Below, piece after piece: positions 10,726 to 23,010 of a stretch of DNA of 63,535 nt. The stretch comes from Cladosporium sp. IMV 00045 (Eukaryota; Ascomycota; Dothideomycetes; Cladosporiales; Cladosporiaceae). The position numbers and the translations under genes were made by a program. The notes under the pieces are model-generated. The model worked only from the letters and a program-made list of their open reading frames with translations, was not told the DNA's origin and did not search any database. Numbering within the stretch: position 1 is the first letter of the stretch; the number at the start of each line of letters is the position of its first letter. The stretch spans positions 1 through 63,535 of the forward strand of contig MSJI02000265.1 in assembly GCA_001931905.2 (NCBI GenBank). The letters are read 5' to 3'.

Positions 10726-13700
10726 GGCTGCTGGGAGCGCGGACGCAGCGCAACAAGCCGTGCGGCGTAATAAGTGAGGTCCGATATGTGTGGAGACGTG
10801 CGGAAATAAATGGGCGCGGGCACCTTTCGCGCGCTTCAGACGAAGGTGATGCGTCGGTGCGAAGCCTCAACGTTGAGTGGTCGCGCGCGCGCGGGGTGAT
10901 CGCTGGTGCTGGGCGACTATTGTTGGTACTACTCAGAGGCAGTAGTGGTGGTAGAGCAGTGACTCGCTGACAGCGGTGGTGGCGTTACTGCTGCTGCTGC
11001 TGCTGCGGCGGTGGCGTGCGGGCGGTGGTGATGGCGGCGGGCGCACGTGAGGGCAGCGAGAGAGCGAAAGAGAGAGATAGAGAGTCAGTGTAGTGGGCGC
11101 AGTAGTGCGACGCGGCAAGGCAGTGGTGAAGGATGACGGGTGGTGGGTGAAACGAGGGTCGCGACACTGGCTGGAGCCTGCCGTGGGAGGACGAGCACCC
11201 TATGGTGAATGCAAGTACAGGGCGTGTATTGTGTTCGTGTAATGAAAGAGAAAGTTGTAGTGGTGAGCTGAAGGTGCGAGTGGGTATGCGAATAATGAAT
11301 GATGCGGCGAGTAGTTGTTGGTGAGGAAAACAACGGCTTCGCGCGAGGGAATGCGTGTGGTCTGCGTGGTGCGTGGTTTGTGGTGTGTGTCGACAACGTG
11401 GGTTACACGCTGCGGAGAGAGGGTTGCCTGGATTGGGGAGATGAACGAAGGCGCTGGTAGCAAACTGCTAATGATGCTGGCAGTGCTGAGTCGTCTCGTC
11501 TTCTCCCAGTAATCTGCGCCTCTTCTCGCCAACCTCTCTCAAAGAACTGTCACTACACAGTCACCACTCTACTACTGTACGACGGTACTTCTCTTCTTCC
11601 ACTTCCCGTAGCCTCACCCCACACCCTCACACGAAGGCAAAGTGGGCTGTCGGACTGGCCTCTGCGCCCCGGCCGCTTCCACCACTTGCAACCCTGCTCC
11701 CCAGCAAATTATTTGACTGGAGGGCGCGCGTGGGCAAGGGAAAGTTTGCCTCAAGTAATAGCAAATCTCCAATGCGCGCTCTCAGCCTTTGGGAACGTCC
11801 CGGTCTAGCGTGTTTCCGCGAGATGAGACAACAACCAACGTTGCTGGCTGTCGAATTGGTGTGACGTGTGTGAGTGGGAACCCTTTCAGCCTTTTAATCA
11901 ATCGAAGGAATCCGATCCGGTCTGGACTCTTTTCTCTCGTCCTTGAAATCCGATCGGTCGAATTTAATCTTTTTGCTGTTGGTCGTATGTATGCAGGAAG
12001 CCTGAACTTCTTCCTTGACCTTCCACGAGTGGGCACGCCTAGCTTCCTTGTTGATCGCGTTTGCCCCACCGAGAATAAAAGCTCCGATATCCGTACGGGC
12101 TGAAGCAGTGGTGAACAAGCAGATGCAGATGTCGGTTCGCTTGGCGCTCGCGTGGCCTTTGTGCTTAATGAATCAGAGGTCACCCGGTAAGGCTGGCTCT
12201 GTTGAGAGGAAAGCAAGACGAAGAAGATGGCATCGAATGCCGTAGGGCTAGAAACATGTGTATTGGCAAGGACTGAAAAGGTACATGTAGTTCAATGATG
12301 GGAGTTTCACAGCAAATACGGGATATATATCACGCACATCCAAACCCAATGGCTACGATCAATTTAGAAACACATGCATATGTACGTACATACTGTATGT
12401 AATCAATCGAGACAAACCAGAAGGCTGTACAGTCGTGATTCTCAAACCATCAGGTACCTCGGCACTTCACCCCCATCCAACGACTCTCCACGCGAGACAG
12501 AAATGCAAGCAAAAAATCCTACCATATGCAAACTACTGCACGCATGTCTCGTCCCGACGTCCCACTATTGGCCAACCTGTCTGTCCATTTTTCTTTTCTG
12601 CGCCGTACTTTTCCATCACTCCACTAAGGTGCAGCGAGCAGTGCATGTCCATCCTGCATATCGCAAGGCGCAGCGGCTTCGGACGTTCCGATACATTGGG
12701 TCTTCTCCCTTGCTCTTTGCTGTATGTCTTGCAACGAAAGCTCATCAGCCCTGTCTCTGTACATGATCGATGCGATCTACTGAGGTGTATTTCACTGCCA
12801 ATTGGCTTCGCCAACGAAACTCTGCCGAGCTGATCTTGCGACTTTCTGAGGCCTTGAGAGGGCTGTAAAACAACGCTTTGTCAAACTATTAGAAATGCAC
12901 CTTTGGCTTTTCCGATGATAAGTCGAACGCTTCGCGAAATACTACTTGATCCTAGTCGTATACTGCCGTTCAGTTTTCGGCGATCCAAACAAGACACCTT
13001 TATATTATTCGTTATTTTGCGATCCTCGACGATGCAAACACTACGGTCGCTGCCACACGGCTGTTCCCGCACTGTGGAGGGTGTATTTGAAGAGGTATCT
13101 GCCTTTTGGCATGGTTCCATCCACCAACATCCACTATCCGTCCAGATTACGCATATCTGGCTCACATTGCCTGCATAACCAGAAGGCGTCTCAGTCACCA
13201 CAAAGTGCGATGGCAGCAACGGGAGCGCTCAACATGTCGGCTCGAACAATTCCTGACTGGCATGCATCTCGTCGATGTGGCTGATGTTGCTATCTTAAGG
13301 GCGGGGTGCATGTGTGGCTACTCATAGGCGGCCTCCAGGTGTATGCGTAGAGGTGTAGCGACTGACTGATCGCGTCTGCTGACGACAGCTCAACAGCGTC
13401 CTTGATCTCTCAGCCTTCTACAAGCTCGACACCCGCTTTACAAGAACTCATCACAGGACAAGCCTCATGACCTCCTGACATGCCTATCTGGCCGCTCATC
13501 GCGTTATCATCTCCGACCTTCTAGGCGCTAATGTCCTCAGTGCTGGCACACCAAAGGACGAGAGTTTGACCATTCCACACTGCGCTTGGGCGCCGTCTGA
13601 ACTACTTTCAGGAGCACTGGCAGCTGTGAGCGCCATGTCATCTTATGACGGCCAGCGCGCAGAAGGATATGCCAGGCAGCACAACGGCAACATCTGTCAG

Positions 13701-13829
13701 TTTACACCACTTATCTGCTATGGGAAGTGAACACGCAGCTGACGCCATACAGACAACAGCACCAACAATCACGCTCCGCAGCAAAGCAGTCGCGGATCAG
13801 GCACGATATTCGGCTTTCTACTCACATCG
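10726..13829. other. Long gene-poor region upstream of BEM1
   Basis: About 3.1 kb without a recognisable gene. It holds CTG/CAG and GA simple repeats (about 10988-11010 and 11055-11085), then about 2 kb of mixed sequence with short frames on both strands. The part next to 10726 must include the BEM1 promoter and leader. I see no tRNA, transposase or conserved protein motif. Confidence 0.4.
10988..11085. repeat. Simple-sequence tracts: (CTG)n and GA-rich
   Basis: A run of CTG triplets at about 10990-11007 and a GAGAGA-rich tract at about 11057-11083 on the plus strand. They lie in the presumed leader or promoter of BEM1. They are probably ordinary microsatellites; GA tracts can also act as nucleosome-free promoter elements. 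Confidence 0.6.
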
Positions 13830-15062
13830 CGTCTAAACAAGCAATTGATTCAAGCAGCTGGCGAAGGGCAAGTGAACAGAGTCCAGTATCTTCTTAGTTC
13901 TGGGGCACACGTCGACGCTACAGACTCTAACAGATCTACTGCGTTGCATGCCGCTGCGAAAACGGGCAAAGTCGACGTCGTGGAGGCACTGATCTCGCAT
14001 GGCGCTGATATCTACGCTTTCAGCGACAAAGGCTTTAGTCCGCTACACGAAGCGGCTTTCTCGGGACAATGTGGCGTCCTGAAGACGCTTGTCCAAGCTG
14101 GAGCCGACATTGCCCAGAGATCGTTGATCCGTCCTGGGTACGGTGGGAGCAACCACGGTGGCGACACCCCTCTACATATCGCTTCTCGCCAATCGATGGA
14201 AGACGCCGTGCAGGTCCTGATTGCTGCCGGCAGCAACACAAACACGCAAAATGCCGAGAAGGACACGGCGTTGCACATCGCCGCTGCTGTTGAAGCACAC
14301 GGCATTCTCAAAATGCTGATCTCTGCTGGTGCAGACTTGAAAGTACGAAATCGAAATGGCGAGACGGCGCTCCACGAAGCTGTACGATCGGGATCGCAAG
14401 ATTCAGTCCATTTCCTGATATCTGCTGGCGTGGAGATCGATGCACGTGCACAGTGTGGCCCTTGGCGTGGGCAAAGCGCTCTGCAATATACCGCCAGATC
14501 CGAGCAGGGCGACTCCGTCCTAATTGCATCGCAGCTGCTGGCCGCTGGTGCGAACGTCAACCTCGACGAATATGTAGGCGAGTCTCCTCTGGTATTTGCA
14601 GCATCCAGAGGCTCACTAGACATGGTGTCTCTCTTGATATCAGCTGGAGCTAAGGTCCGTTGCGAGGCGGGTCGCGATGCTCTGTACCTAGCGCTGAAGG
14701 CTGGGCACTTGGACGTAGTTTCAAAGCTGAAATCGCGTGGTGCCGATGTCAATTACCATGAGTCCGGTCGTTCTACGCTGCTTGAACTTGCTGTCATCGA
14801 CGAGGAAAAAGAAAATGTAGAGCTGCTACTCGCCGCCGGTGCCAAAACGTCTTTAGATGCGTTGTTTTACGGTGCCGTTGGAGGGCAGAGTGTAATCACC
14901 GAGCTTCTGCTCGCAGCCGGGTCAAGTGCCGACGATCGTTACATGGGAAGAACAGTGCTCTCTTGGGTCAGGGAGAAGCCTCGCGCGGGGTTTGACACAA
15001 TGAGCGCGACCAAGCGGCAGGAGATGGTCAACTTGTTGAAAGGCCATGGCGCAAGAAATTAG
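13830..15062 (+). CDS. Ankyrin-repeat protein, 5' end unresolved (possibly broken)
   Basis: The open frame from about 13830 to 15062 encodes roughly 410 aa of almost pure ankyrin repeats. I count about eleven units of about 33 aa with the TALHxAAxxG...LLxxGAxxx pattern, for example at 13930, 14030, 14160, 14260 and 14360. One unit has an insertion (IRPGYGGSNHGG). There is no in-frame ATG before the first repeats: the frame reads back to a stop at 13740, and the first in-frame Met is in the fourth repeat. Either an upstream exon supplies the start, or the gene has lost it. A 63-codon ATG frame just upstream (13645-13836) ends in a stop in a different frame, as a single-base shift would leave it. 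Ankyrin arrays mediate protein binding; no effector domain such as NACHT or HET is attached here. Confidence 0.65.
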   Translation, partial: RLNKQLIQAAGEGQVNRVQYLLSSGAHVDATDSNRSTALHAAAKTGKVDVVEALISHGADIYAFSDKGFSPLHEAAFSGQCGVLKTLVQAGADIAQRSLIRPGYGGSNHGGDTPLHIASRQSMEDAVQVLIAAGSNTNTQNAEKDTALHIAAAVEAHGILKMLISAGADLKVRNRNGETALHEAVRSGSQDSVHFLISAGVEIDARAQCGPWRGQSALQYTARSEQGDSVLIASQLLAAGANVNLDEYVGESPLVFAASRGSLDMVSLLISAGAKVRCEAGRDALYLALKAGHLDVVSKLKSRGADVNYHESGRSTLLELAVIDEEKENVELLLAAGAKTSLDALFYGAVGGQSVITELLLAAGSSADDRYMGRTVLSWVREKPRAGFDTMSATKRQEMVNLLKGHGARN

Positions 15063-16156
15063 CGAAGCATCAACCGTGTACAACAGCGCAGAAAGATCAT
15101 CTGGCTTCCTCAGTGGGCTTATTCATGTAATTAGCTCGGAGCCTGTCTACACTCGCCCTGTTACAGAGATGGAAGCCAGGATGGATGAGGAGCCCGCGGC
15201 TATTCGGCCAGACTAAGTGTAGCATTACACATCACTGAAATTTCCAGAGCAGAACTGTAAACTGTAGCTACTCGAGGCTGCATTCAATAACAACAAAGAG
15301 CCTAGTTGAGGTAGATACCTAGCTGAAGGATCGAGTACCCGGCCAAGAGGACTGCACGCATATTTTTAGCTTGTCGTGTCAAGACCTTTCCTGAGATCCA
15401 GCAAGTGACGGGCACGACAGTCAACTACCGTGTGTGAGTGGATTGGATTTCGCAAGTAGAGAGTTCATACGGCAGGTTGAATATTGCTTGACAGGAAGGA
15501 TTAGAGGCCACCAGTGCAAGGACAAGAAGGATCCAAAGGAGCAATAATAATAAGAGTTGTAATTGCAAGTCATAATAATAAAAGTCCCCCAGCTCCGAAA
15601 CTTTCTTATCAATACGAATAAAGTCCCTCCGACGATCGTGAACCAACTCGGAAAGACATCATATCAACGCCTGTCCAAACAAAGGCTCATGCGCATCCGA
15701 CGTCCCGACGCCATCCTCTCCGATAAGCGTTCGCACGTATGGGAAACTTGGCATTTACCTTAACTCCCGCTGGCTTTTCGAGGAGTGATGGCTTCGTGGT
15801 GCCGTGCTGTCTCGCTGGCGCTGTCTTTGCTTTGGCTGCTTTTGCGTGATGGAAAGAACTTCCATCACGCGAAGGCCTTTGCGGGACGTAATCGCAAGGT
15901 CTGAGATGCCGTCGCTGCTTGACTTAGACGAGCTATGGGTATTTCGAGATAGAGGTGGTGGATGGGTGGGTGGGTGAATGTGTGAGTAGGTGACGACAAA
16001 GCAAGGCTGTGGAATGGAAAGACATGTAGGGACATCTGTCGATCGGGGTGCGTAACAGAAAGGATGTAAGGGATGCTGCTTCCGATGCGGTGTGACCCAC
16101 GAGTCGCTTTCAGCGTCGTCTCGCGATTCAGAGGCTTTCCGATGTGATCATCAAGC
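15063..16156. other. Intergenic between ankyrin gene and THP3-like gene
   Basis: No gene supported. Two convergent transcription units should end here: the plus-strand ankyrin gene and the minus-strand THP3-like gene. Around 15550 there is an AT-rich stretch with AATAATAAT repeats and AATAAA-like signals. Confidence 0.45.
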
Positions 16157-17561
16157 TCATTTTTGACCCTTGATGTCGACGGTCTTGAATGCGGCATTAC
16201 TGGCCGTTTTGAATAGCAAGCCCGCCTTGCCGGTGAGCAAGCGGACTCGCCCATCGTCTTTGCGCTCGATCAGATGTTCACCGCCGTGATCGCAGATGAA
16301 TTGAATGCAATTGCGAGAACCAGCATCTGGGTCTTCGTCCTCGCCCTGGAAGGCAAGGCTTTCGACAATAAAGTCGAGGCTGATATCTGGCTTGTATCTG
16401 GGATTTGTTAGCCCAAGCATTCATTGTAGGGGTGGAAGTTTGAACTTACGAGCTACATATCAAGGCCAGAGCACTGAGGCGCTCACGTGGGACGATCAAG
16501 TCCAGGAGGTAAGCGCCTAAGTAAGGCGTGGCTTGGAAGAGTCGGAAAAACTTGATGTAGTTACCGCTCGCCAGTGCAGCACGCACTTGAAGCGCATGCG
16601 CAACGCTCTCCATTTGTTTCTCTGCTGTAGTTAGATCCGCCAAGACATCGTTCATGTCCGTCCGGTTGCACGTGTAGATGAAATAAAGAATTCGGTACGC
16701 AGTGAACTCATCGCGTCGGCCATTTAGACCCAACTTATACAGTGCCCGCAGTTGCGTCTGGCACTGATTGTACTCACCGAGGTCTCCTATCTCCAGGGCA
16801 ATCCGAGCATGAGCTTCGTACACGCGCACAGTAAATTCGGTCTTGACATGCTGGACGGTCAGATCCTGGCGCAGCGATTTGAATTGGTCGCAAGCATAAG
16901 AGTACTTGTGCTCGGTCTTCCACTTCTTGCGCAGCAAAGCAAACATTTCCTCCAGGATGGGAACAGGTCGGACATCTTCGGGCTTCGGTGCAGACGTCAG
17001 GCGGAAGTAATTCTTCTCGAGCTTCTGGCAGGTGCCAATCACAGGGCCGGTGGGATTTTCCGAGGAAGCCGGGGTGTCGTCACGTGATCTGGACGGAGAG
17101 GATACTGGAGATATGTGACCAAAGCGCTGCCGCCGTCTCTCCAACGCATCGCTGTTCTTGCCGTGGGCTAGATCGTCCTGGAAAGACTTGGCCTTCTTCT
17201 GCTTTTTCTCCGAGTTCTTGCCTTTGCTGCCGGTGATGCGGTCCTCCAGACCACGCTTGTTCTTCTTCCAAGGGGGCGTCACTGGTTCACGATCCGGGAT
17301 TTCGAGATCTGCGCTCTTGCGCTTCTTGCTAGCATCGATGGAAAGGGGGTGGGATGAGTAGCCGTTCATGTTAGTGAGGGGTGCGCTTTGCGCGGAGGCA
17401 GCGCGTTGGCGTTCTGCCATGATCAATTGCTGTGGTGTAGGGTACGTGCTCCAATCTATAGTGTCGAGTTGACCGGCTTCCTGTACCTTTGGCAGGAAAG
17501 AGATAAGGTATTCGCGCCACTCGGGGTCGGTGATGCCTTGTATCGCACTTTCAGGTGCGAA
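16157..17561 (-). CDS. thp3: Thp3-like SAC3/GANP-domain protein, copy A (5' end in gap)
   Basis: Minus-strand gene whose 5' end is lost in the N run. Exons are 17561(partial)-16450 and 16397-16157, joining in phase through a 52-bp intron. The C-terminal half carries the SAC3/GANP/THP3/LENG8 helical domain (from GTCQKLEKNYFRLTSAPKPEDVRPV through the LPF-like C-terminus SYKPDISLDFIVESLAF). Before it is a Lys/Arg-rich nuclear-type region (KKRKSADLE, WKKNKRGLED). Yeast Thp3 works with Csn12 in transcription elongation and mRNA processing; LENG8 is the animal relative. Bases 16600-17561 are also present at 32871-33832 with 12 substitutions and only one resulting amino-acid change (Gly in copy A, Ser in copy C). 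The two partial genes are likely one gene, or two alleles or homeologues, split by assembly. Confidence 0.85.
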
Positions 17562-17581
17562 NNNNNNNNNNNNNNNNNNNN
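17562..17581. other. Assembly gap 1 (20 N)
   Basis: Exactly 20 N. The left flank is the middle of the first coding exon of a THP3-like gene; the right flank is sequence upstream of an ABC transporter and has no THP3 coding left. The identical length of the two gaps suggests a nominal scaffold gap, not a measured distance. Confidence 0.95.
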
Positions 17582-17894
17582 GTATCTATCTTGGCCTACT
17601 TGGCGATCCACATTAATGGCTCGGTATGATATGCACCGCCTGCGGCCGCGAATGCGGTTCTCATGCGCCTCCAGGTGTAAATGCATTACGCGTTGGCGAG
17701 TGCCACTGCTAAGACGTTCTCTTAGCGATATCAGAATGGCGACCTTGGGGCTGGGAATGCGATGTTCATGAGCTCCTCATCACTCACCACATCGCCACCT
17801 CACTATTAATCAGGATTGCCGCCATCGGGCCCATACTGTCCAATATTCAGGCTTGCTCTTGGTTGTCTGGCCCTGGGACTACGATATCTAGGCA

Positions 17895-20800
17895 ATGGCG
17901 GTCCTACGCCTTTGTCGCCAAATATGGGCGCTCGTCATGAAGGATCTGACCATCGTGGTCTGGCACAGCTGGCTATCGACCTTCCTCCGTGCGGTGGCGT
18001 TACCCATCGCATACATGTTCTTCATCGCCTATGTGCGAAACTTCTTCCTTCCTCCATCGGAATACGGCATAGCATCATCGTATAACCCCGTTCGGGACCT
18101 CACGACAGAAGTCTTCAACTCTTCTACGGATCTGGGAGGACGCAACAGGGTTGTTTTTGTTAATGAATGGGGTCCAGGAGGTCAGATCGATGATGTGATT
18201 GATGGTATCGCCACGCCTCTGGAAAATGCTGGAGCCGATGTACACCGCGTCTACAACGAGCAGGATCTGTTTGACCTCTGCCCAAGTAGTCTCACGGGCC
18301 TTTCTTCATGCTATGGAGCTGTAACATTCGACTCTTCACCAAATCAAGGAGGCTTATGGGCTTACACAGCGCGTGCAGACTTTGGTCTGGGGTTGAGTCC
18401 ATACGTTAATGCGAACGACAATGACGTCCAAGTCTTTGTCTTGCCATTCGTTCACGCCATTGATGCAGAGATCGCTCGGGTTGAGGGTGTACCGTTTCCA
18501 ACGGAGCAATACGAATATCCTTTCACCTATGAGACGCGACAAGATCGAGCGGATGAGATCCAGAGATTTTTCATGCGAGCCCTTGGAAACTATCTTGCCG
18601 TCACCATGTTCATTGGTATCTGCGGGATCACCTACCACCTACCTGGCCATCTTGCAACCGAGCGCGAGATCGGCATCTCAAGCTTGATAGACTCCATGCT
18701 CTATACCTCACATCAAGGACTCGCCATGATCGCCAGATTGGCCTCTGTTTACATATCCTTCGCCATGGTTTACCTTCCAAGTTGGCTTGCCATGGGTGCG
18801 ATTGTCTCCACCCTGATGTTCGAACAAACTCCTGCCAGTATCGTGGTGCCATTCCATTTATTGACCGGACTGTCTCTCACCGGCTACGCAATTTTCATGG
18901 CAAGCCTTTTCCGGAGGGCGCAGCTCTCTGGCACCACCACTCTGCTACTGGCTCTGATTTTGGCAATCATTTCACAATTTATTCCGCACACGGAGATAGT
19001 GCAAGGTGTTCTAGGATGTCTGTTTCCATCGGCTGCCTACACTTTCTTCCAGATCGAGATTGCGAACGTCGAACAGAACCTTCAGCCTTATAACCTCCAG
19101 TCTTCTCAGTTTTTCTGGACCAGCAGTCTCCAAGGTTATACATTCTACGTCTTCCTGGTCGTACAAATAGTTGTCTATCCACTACTTGCCTGTTTGGTGC
19201 AGTGGACTAAGTACGGCACTCCCAATCGCTGCCGAACGGGCCTTCAAGGTGGCGATGATGCTGCGCTTCGCATTGTGAACTTCACAAAGTTGTTCTACCC
19301 AAGCTGGTGGAGACGGCTCTTCAAGCGCGAAAAGCCCTTCAAGGCGGTAGACGACCTGAGCCTATCGCTATCAAAAGGTCATGTCGTTGCTTTATTGGGA
19401 GCGAATGGAAGTGGAAAGAGCACTACCCTTTCTGCCATTGCCGGGACGCAGTCCACGACATCCGGGCATATTGAGCGAGACCCGCATGTCGCACTTGGAT
19501 TCTGTCCCCAGAAGAACGTTCTTTGGGACGAGCTCTCCGTCATGCAACATGTGCGTATCTTCAACGCCCTCAAAGCGAAGGATAAGCCACAGTCTCGGAC
19601 GGAAATCCAGGATCTCATTGTAGCTTGCGATTTGGAGAAGAAGATGAAGAAGAAGTCCAAGACGCTTTCAGGAGGGCAGAAGCGAAAACTCCAACTCGCG
19701 ATGGCCTTCATTGGTCGAAGCCAAGTCTGCTGCGTGGACGAAGTCTCCTCAGGCCTTGATCCGCTATCGAGGAGGAAAATCTGGAACATCCTTTTGAGTG
19801 AAAGGGAGCACAGAACGTTGCTCTTAACTACACATGCTCTTGATGAGGCAGATGCGCTGGCAGACGACATTGTGATCATGTCCAAGGGCCAATTGGTGGT
19901 TCAGGGATCTGCACCGGAGCTGAAGCACGAACACGGAGGAGGCTATCAAGTCATCACAAGAGACCCCAATGCCATCCATCTACCAGGACTTCGTCCACAT
20001 GATGGACTGAGCGGCGAGTACTGCTTCAATGCTGCGACGTCCGCGGAGGCTCGTAACATCTCGAAGCGAATCCGCTCGTCCGGCATTCACGATCTGCAAA
20101 TCCATGGCCCGACGATACAAGATGTGTTTCTCGGCTTATCCAGAGAATTCGCTGATGAGCTATCTCAAATGCAGTCTTCTTCTGGGCTCCTAGGCGACGG
20201 AGACAGCTCAAGCAGCAGGGGCCGTGCAGCATCGCCTGATGACCAACTGAAGAAGAACTCCAACGGTCTAGGCATTGAGAGCGGCCAAGGTTCCTCTTTC
20301 ATTCGCCAAACCTGGATTCTTTACCGGAAGAGGCTTTTGATCCTGCGGCGCAACTGGCTTCCGTACCTTTGCTTGCTCGTGATCCCCATCATAGCTGCCG
20401 GCCTGACAACGATGTTCCTCGGAGGCTTCAATCCACTGCGATGTTCTCGCGGTTCAACCGCCAACAACCCGCAGAGACTCTCCCTTGGCGCCCTGGAGCG
20501 CTTTTGGGGCATCCTCGTTCCCGTGGGGCCATCCAGCCAGTTCTCTGTCAGTGATCTCCCAGCTCAGTATCAGCCTTTTGCTGGGCGCATGCGGCCTGTG
20601 GACAACTATGCCGAATTCCAAGCTTACATCAGAGATAACTTTCGGGACGTCGTTCCAGGTGGCTTTTATCTGGGTGCTGATATAGGACCGAATCCAGCAC
20701 CGTTGATGGCCTACCGTATAAACGGTAACATTGGGTACGCTGCTCTTGCGAAGAATGTCCTAGACTCGTATCTCACTGGCCTCACGATCAACGCCGAGTT

Positions 20801-22740
20801 CTCGACGTTCGCGTTGCCTTTTGTCGCTAGCATGGGAGACTCTCTCCAGCTGGTACTTTACATCACTTTTGCTCTGTGTGTCTCTACTGCATTCTTCGCG
20901 CTGTACCCTACCTTCGAGCGTTTGAGCAACATTCGAGCTCTACACTACAGCAACGGGGTCAGACCGGCGCCTCTGTGGCTGGCGTACTGGCTTTTCGATG
21001 CAATGTTCACAATCATTGTAGCTGTTGTTTCGATTGTACTTTTGGCTTCGGTTAGTCAAATCCGCCAGCATTCCGTCTTTGTGGTCACTAACATTATCTC
21101 ATAGCTCGCTGATGTCTGGTACGCTCCAAGCTACCTTTGTATCGTCTTCTGGCTCTTCGGCTTGAGCTCAACATTGTTGGCATACATCATTTCATTATTT
21201 TCGACCAGTCAATTGGCTGCCTTTGCGTTCGTTGCTGGCGGCCAAGCGATCTTTGGTCTCATTTACTTCTTGCTGTAAGTGTCTCACGTAAATGTAGTGG
21301 ATCATATTGCTAACTTCCCAAAGATATCTGGTGCTTCTGACATTCGCGGCCGCGGAGAGACTTCAGTACAACCTCAACATCCTACAATACGTGATGGGGC
21401 TCTTCTTTCCCTCGGCCAACGTGCTCAGAGCTCTGTTGCTCACCCTAAACCAGTCACAACTGCTTTGTCGAGGCCAGCAACTGGTATCTTACCCCGGCGA
21501 CATCACAGTCTATGGATGCCCTATTCTCTACCTGATCATTCAGATCTTCGTGCTCTACGGGATCCTTGTCTGGCATGATTCGGGGGCGAAGTTTTCGATC
21601 CCGTTACGCTCAAAGACGAGATCCGCCGAGTCTGAAAAGGCGATGACCCTACCAGCCGATGTGCGGACAGAAGCATCTCGGGCAGAGGCCTCCGACGACA
21701 AGCTCAGAATCCTGCATATGAACAAGAAGTTCGGCCACGATCAGGTGGTCGACGACGTGACACTTGGTGTGGATGGGAGTGAGATCCTCGCTCTCTTGGG
21801 ACCCAATGGAGCCGGCAAAACGACGACGCTGTCTCTGATCCGTGGCAACATCCGTCCTTCCACGCGTGAATCTGACGTCCTGGTCGGCGGCGCATCGATT
21901 CGGAAGAACAAGCTTGCCGCACGCAAAATGCTCGGTGTGTGCCCGCAGTTCGACACGACGGACTACATGACGGTCACTGAGCATCTTTCATTCTACGCTC
22001 GCGTGCGCGGAGTCCGCGATATTGAGACCAACGTTTCGAAGTGCATACAAGCTGTTGGCTTGAGTCCATACAAGAAGCGACGAGCAGGCAATCTCTCGGG
22101 AGGAAACCAAAGGAAGCTCAGTCTTGCCACCTCCATCATTGGAAACCCGAGTGTACTGCTTCTGGATGAGCCGAGCACAGGCATGGATGCCGTGGCCATG
22201 AGGATCATGTGGCGAGCAATCGCTTCCATCAAAACCAGTCGCGCCATCTTGATGACTACGCACTCGATGGAAGAAGCTTCCACATTGTCTGACAAGGCTG
22301 CCATTTTGGATCGTCGGCTGCTCGCCGTAAGTGGGACGCGAGACTTGGTCAATATGCACGGTCAAGGCCTATACCACGTTCATCTCACGCTTGCGAGCGG
22401 TGTTCACGCGACTGCAGACGAGATGACTAGGGTGAGGGACTGGTTCACCAATACCTTCCCGGGCACCGCGGCACATGATGCATCGGGCGCTGCAAGAAGA
22501 GGCCAACTTCGGCTGGCAATACCAATCCAGAGCCTGGCAGAACGAGGGCCCATGACAGAAAAGCCAGGAACCGACACATCGGAGCACGTTGAGTCAACTG
22601 ATCCGCAGGAGAAGCTGTTCGATTTGCTCGAAGATCACAAGGACGAACTCGGTATCTCCTACTACTCGATCAGCCAGCCTGCGCTCGAGGACGTGTTCCT
22701 GGACGTTCTGTCGCGGAACAGAGATCTGGAAGATGAATGA
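17895..22740 (+). CDS. ABC transporter, ABCA-type full transporter
   Basis: Exons are 17895-21050, 21105-21274 and 21324-22740, giving 1580 aa. The layout is TMD1-NBD1-TMD2-NBD2. TMD1 starts with one helix near residues 30-50, then a large loop of about 180 residues, then a cluster of helices (about 240-440). NBD1 has Walker A LLGANGSGKST near residue 500, signature LSGGQKRKLQL near 590 and Walker B CCVDEVSSGLDP. TMD2 begins near 810 and has a second large loop. NBD2 has LLGPNGAGKTTT near 1266, signature LSGGNQRKLSL near 1366 and Walker B LLLDEPSTGMD. The large first extracytosolic loop in each half and the NBD sequences fit subfamily A (lipid-type transporters). NBD1 has Val where Pro is usual after DE; the H-loop histidines are present in both halves. 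Convergent with chitin synthase copy 1. The other gene block has VPS36 in this place. Confidence 0.9.
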
Positions 22741-23010
22741 ATAGATTGTCTCGCTCGCGATATGTCGATGCCCAGCAGTTAGAACGTTAATGATACACAT
22801 GAAGACTGTTTTTCATGTTCTCAAAGCGGTGAAATAAGAAGAGCATCTGCCCAGTACGGATATGAAAGAGAGAAAAAGATGTGGAATTTACAAAAATACC
22901 AGAGTCATGATCCATGCAATTCGCCCTTAATGTTATCATCCCAAAGAAACCCTCATAAAACGCCATCCCAAAAACGAAAATCCAAACCTGATATCATAAC
23001 CTTTCCCTCA

